Shown in pieces: positions 33,601 to 33,889 of a stretch of 33,889 bases of DNA. The DNA comes from Caballeronia terrestris (GTDB lineage Bacteria; Pseudomonadota; Gammaproteobacteria; Burkholderiales; Burkholderiaceae): the NCBI RefSeq assembly GCF_001544515.1, contig NZ_FCOL02000054.1, positions 1-33,889 on the forward strand, given 5' to 3'. The notes below the pieces were generated by a model. That model ran no database searches. It saw only the letters and a program-made list of their open reading frames with translations, and was not told the origin of the DNA. The position numbers and the translations under genes are program-made. The first letter of the stretch is position 1, and each line of letters starts with the position of its first letter.

Positions 33601-33696
33601 TTCGCGCAGCCGCCGCGCCAGAGGCGACGCGTAGCGCGCCGCCGACGGGACCAGATGAATCGGCTTGACGAGCAAGCCTGAGGTCGGAGGAGTCAT
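30664..33696 (-). CDS. YdiJ-like FAD-linked oxidase / 4Fe-4S D-2-hydroxyacid dehydrogenase
   Basis: 1010 residues from ATG 33696 (AAGG ribosome site). An extension to 33771 reads through the G-tract and is not protein-like. Domain order: FAD_binding_4 (about 45-215; PRDQDDLRAALEIAR, VLARGAGTSQCGQ, CTIGGMAGNNSCGSRSIEYG), FAD-oxidase C domain (to about 520; GEHGDGLCRGEW), cysteine segments CNNNGHCRK (about 597) and CVSCKGCKRDCPTGVDM (about 650-670) for 4Fe-4S clusters, then CCG domains (CCGR, GHCHQKAF, SSCCGMAGSFGYE near 932-944). The size matches E. coli YdiJ (1018 residues), a D-2-hydroxyglutarate dehydrogenase. It probably oxidises a D-2-hydroxyacid and passes electrons to the respiratory chain. 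Coupled to the aldolase-like gene. Confidence 0.9.
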   Translation of the reverse strand: MTPPTSGLLVKPIHLVPSAARYASPLARRLREALRGDVYFDTASRGRYSTDASIYQIMPIGVVVPRDQDDLRAALEIARDEKAAVLARGAGTSQCGQTVGEALIIDTTKWLNNIVSFDANARTVTVEPGVVLDHLNAWLKPHGLWFPVDVSTAAQCTIGGMAGNNSCGSRSIEYGNMVHNVLSIDAVLADGSEARFQSLNLPADDARLKGIIDGVRRIATRERSEIAERMPKVLRRVAGYNIDLFDCQNPLAYTDDGSANLAHLLVGSEGTLAFSRQLTLKLAPPPAHKTLGVVNFPTFYQAMDFAQHIVKLRPTAVELVDSTMIELSLTNPAFRPVIEKALVGKPAAILLVEFAGDDHAAQVQRLAQLDDLMSDLGLPGSVVKMPEAGEQKALWEVRKAGLNIMMSMKGDGKPVSFIEDCAVPLEHLAEYTTRLTEMFHEHGTEGTWYAHASVGTLHVRPILDMRRDGAVKMRAIAEQAAELVSEYKGAYSGEHGDGLCRGEWVAWQYGPRINQAFSEIKQLFDPENRFSPDRIVRPPKMDDARNFRFAPGYREKAFTPSLDWSGWNVTRDPLTGAETLPGTGDDLSGGLAKAVEMCNNNGHCRKFDAGTMCPSYRVTKDEQHVTRGRANTLRLAISGQLGDEGLASRDVKETLDLCVSCKGCKRDCPTGVDMAKFKIEARAAWAKRHGITLREKMVAYMPRYAPYAARAGGLMAAAERIPVVSAWVKRAIGFAPERSMPRFRKSFLSDAVTRRSNASAAKEVLLFVDTFNNHMEPDNARDAQRVLEAAGYTVRFNTREGELPVCCGRTFLAAGLVDEAKHEARRLLDTLMPYVDRGVAVVGLEPSCLLSMRDEFLQYGYGDEARKLSESAFLFEEFLVREKAAGRLNLPLRALDAPRAWVHGHCHQKAFDAFRPVQTVLGWIPGLEVKAIESSCCGMAGSFGYEAEHYAASKAMAELSLLPAVRQAARGDVIVADGTSCRHQIHDGAAAEALHVARVLALALDSGSST

Positions 33697-33728
33697 GTTG
33701 ATTACCTTCGTGATGTTCGCTGGCGCTC

Positions 33729-33760
33729 GGGGTTGGGGTTGGGGTTGGGTTGGGGTTGGG
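33729..33760 (+). repeat. GGGGTT tract (G-quadruplex-prone)
   Basis: Six G runs of 4, 4, 4, 3, 4 and 3 bases, each separated by TT or T-T, lie on the plus strand 33 bp upstream of the YdiJ-like start codon. The run count and 2-base loops meet the usual criterion for an intramolecular quadruplex. The G-rich strand is the template strand for the gene. It may equally be a slippage-prone simple repeat without function. Confidence 0.8.
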
Positions 33761-33849
33761 TTGCTTAACACCGTTTGATGCGCTTGGGCTCCTGTGGAAC
33801 TTGCTTTGGTGTCGGTCTATTTGCTCTGCCCCTGTCCGGGGCGGGACTC

Positions 33850-33875
33850 ACTTTCTTTGCTGCTGCAAAGAAAGT
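33850..33875. repeat. Burkholderia-type hairpin repeat ACTTTCTTTGC/GCAAAGAAAGT
   Basis: Perfect 11-bp arms (33850-33860 and 33865-33875) around TGCT, followed by AAGCAAAGAAAGCA, a further half-copy cut by the window end. I recall close relatives of this CTTTCTTTGC-containing hairpin scattered between genes across Burkholderia genomes. It has no T-run on either side, so a dispersed palindromic repeat is likelier than a classic terminator. Confidence 0.65.
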
Positions 33876-33889
33876 AAGCAAAGAAAGCA

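Overview
The window reads as chromosomal DNA of a Burkholderiaceae beta-proteobacterium, most likely the Paraburkholderia/Caballeronia/Burkholderia group. Support comes from high GC with strong GC3 bias, long spurious antisense frames, many LysR regulators and old-yellow-enzyme paralogues, a D-apionate operon of the type described in Paraburkholderia, and a DUF3348-DUF802-OmpA-DUF2894 cluster that I associate with this family. No rRNA, tRNA, IS element, phage or CRISPR array was seen.

Layout. 1-2.4 kb: truncated lipoprotein/hydrolase start, GNAT acetyltransferase, and an AT-richer gene for a secreted beta-helix protein with GGA[I/L] repeats. 2.4-6.5 kb: class I/II aminotransferase divergent from a YheO/DauR-like regulator, then a DeoR regulator overlapping a YbjJ-like MFS gene. 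6.5-12.2 kb: a frame-disrupted Gal80-like Gfo/Idh oxidoreductase, a LysR regulator, and a divergent OYE-MFS-OYE operon; a palindrome with the same half-sites lies beside both LysR targets. 12.2-17.9 kb: a D-apionate catabolic operon on the minus strand (transporter, ApnO, RuBisCO-like OiaX, kinase OiaK, FCD-type GntR regulator). The same 19-bp operator candidate lies before the transporter and before the regulator. 18.0-21.5 kb: redox/stress genes (Ohr, SDR, LysR, secreted cupin, AhpD-like carboxymuconolactone decarboxylase). 21.7-23.3 kb: a low-GC accessory module with a toxin-like gene carrying two compensating frameshifts, translationally coupled to the first of two paralogous small proteins that look like immunity proteins. 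23.3-24.8 kb: Tat-exported intradiol-dioxygenase-like protein and an ECF41-type sigma factor.

25.0-29.4 kb holds the most unusual system: a translationally coupled four-gene operon. DUF802 carries a MotA/ExbB/ZorA-like membrane core and a roughly 600-residue helical tail with four 33-residue repeats. Its partner has the MotB/ZorB layout (one membrane helix with an FGDLM aspartate, then a peptidoglycan-binding OmpA domain). DUF3348 and DUF2894 flank them. I infer an ion-driven stator-like envelope machine related in architecture to flagellar stators and Zorya ZorAB, but without ZorC or ZorD. 29.4-33.9 kb: a 73-bp relic of a tandem paralogue's 3' end, a D-threonine-aldolase/3-hydroxyaspartate-aldolase-like enzyme overlapping a YdiJ-type FAD/4Fe-4S dehydrogenase, a G-quadruplex-prone GGGGTT tract, and a hairpin repeat at the edge.

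Functional threads: sugar-acid catabolism through the RuBisCO-like protein, predicted to give 3-phosphoglycerate and glycolate; flavin enene reduction and peroxide defence; and two envelope or competition modules (the stator-like operon and the toxin/immunity-like genes). Family names come from motif recognition by eye; no database search was possible.
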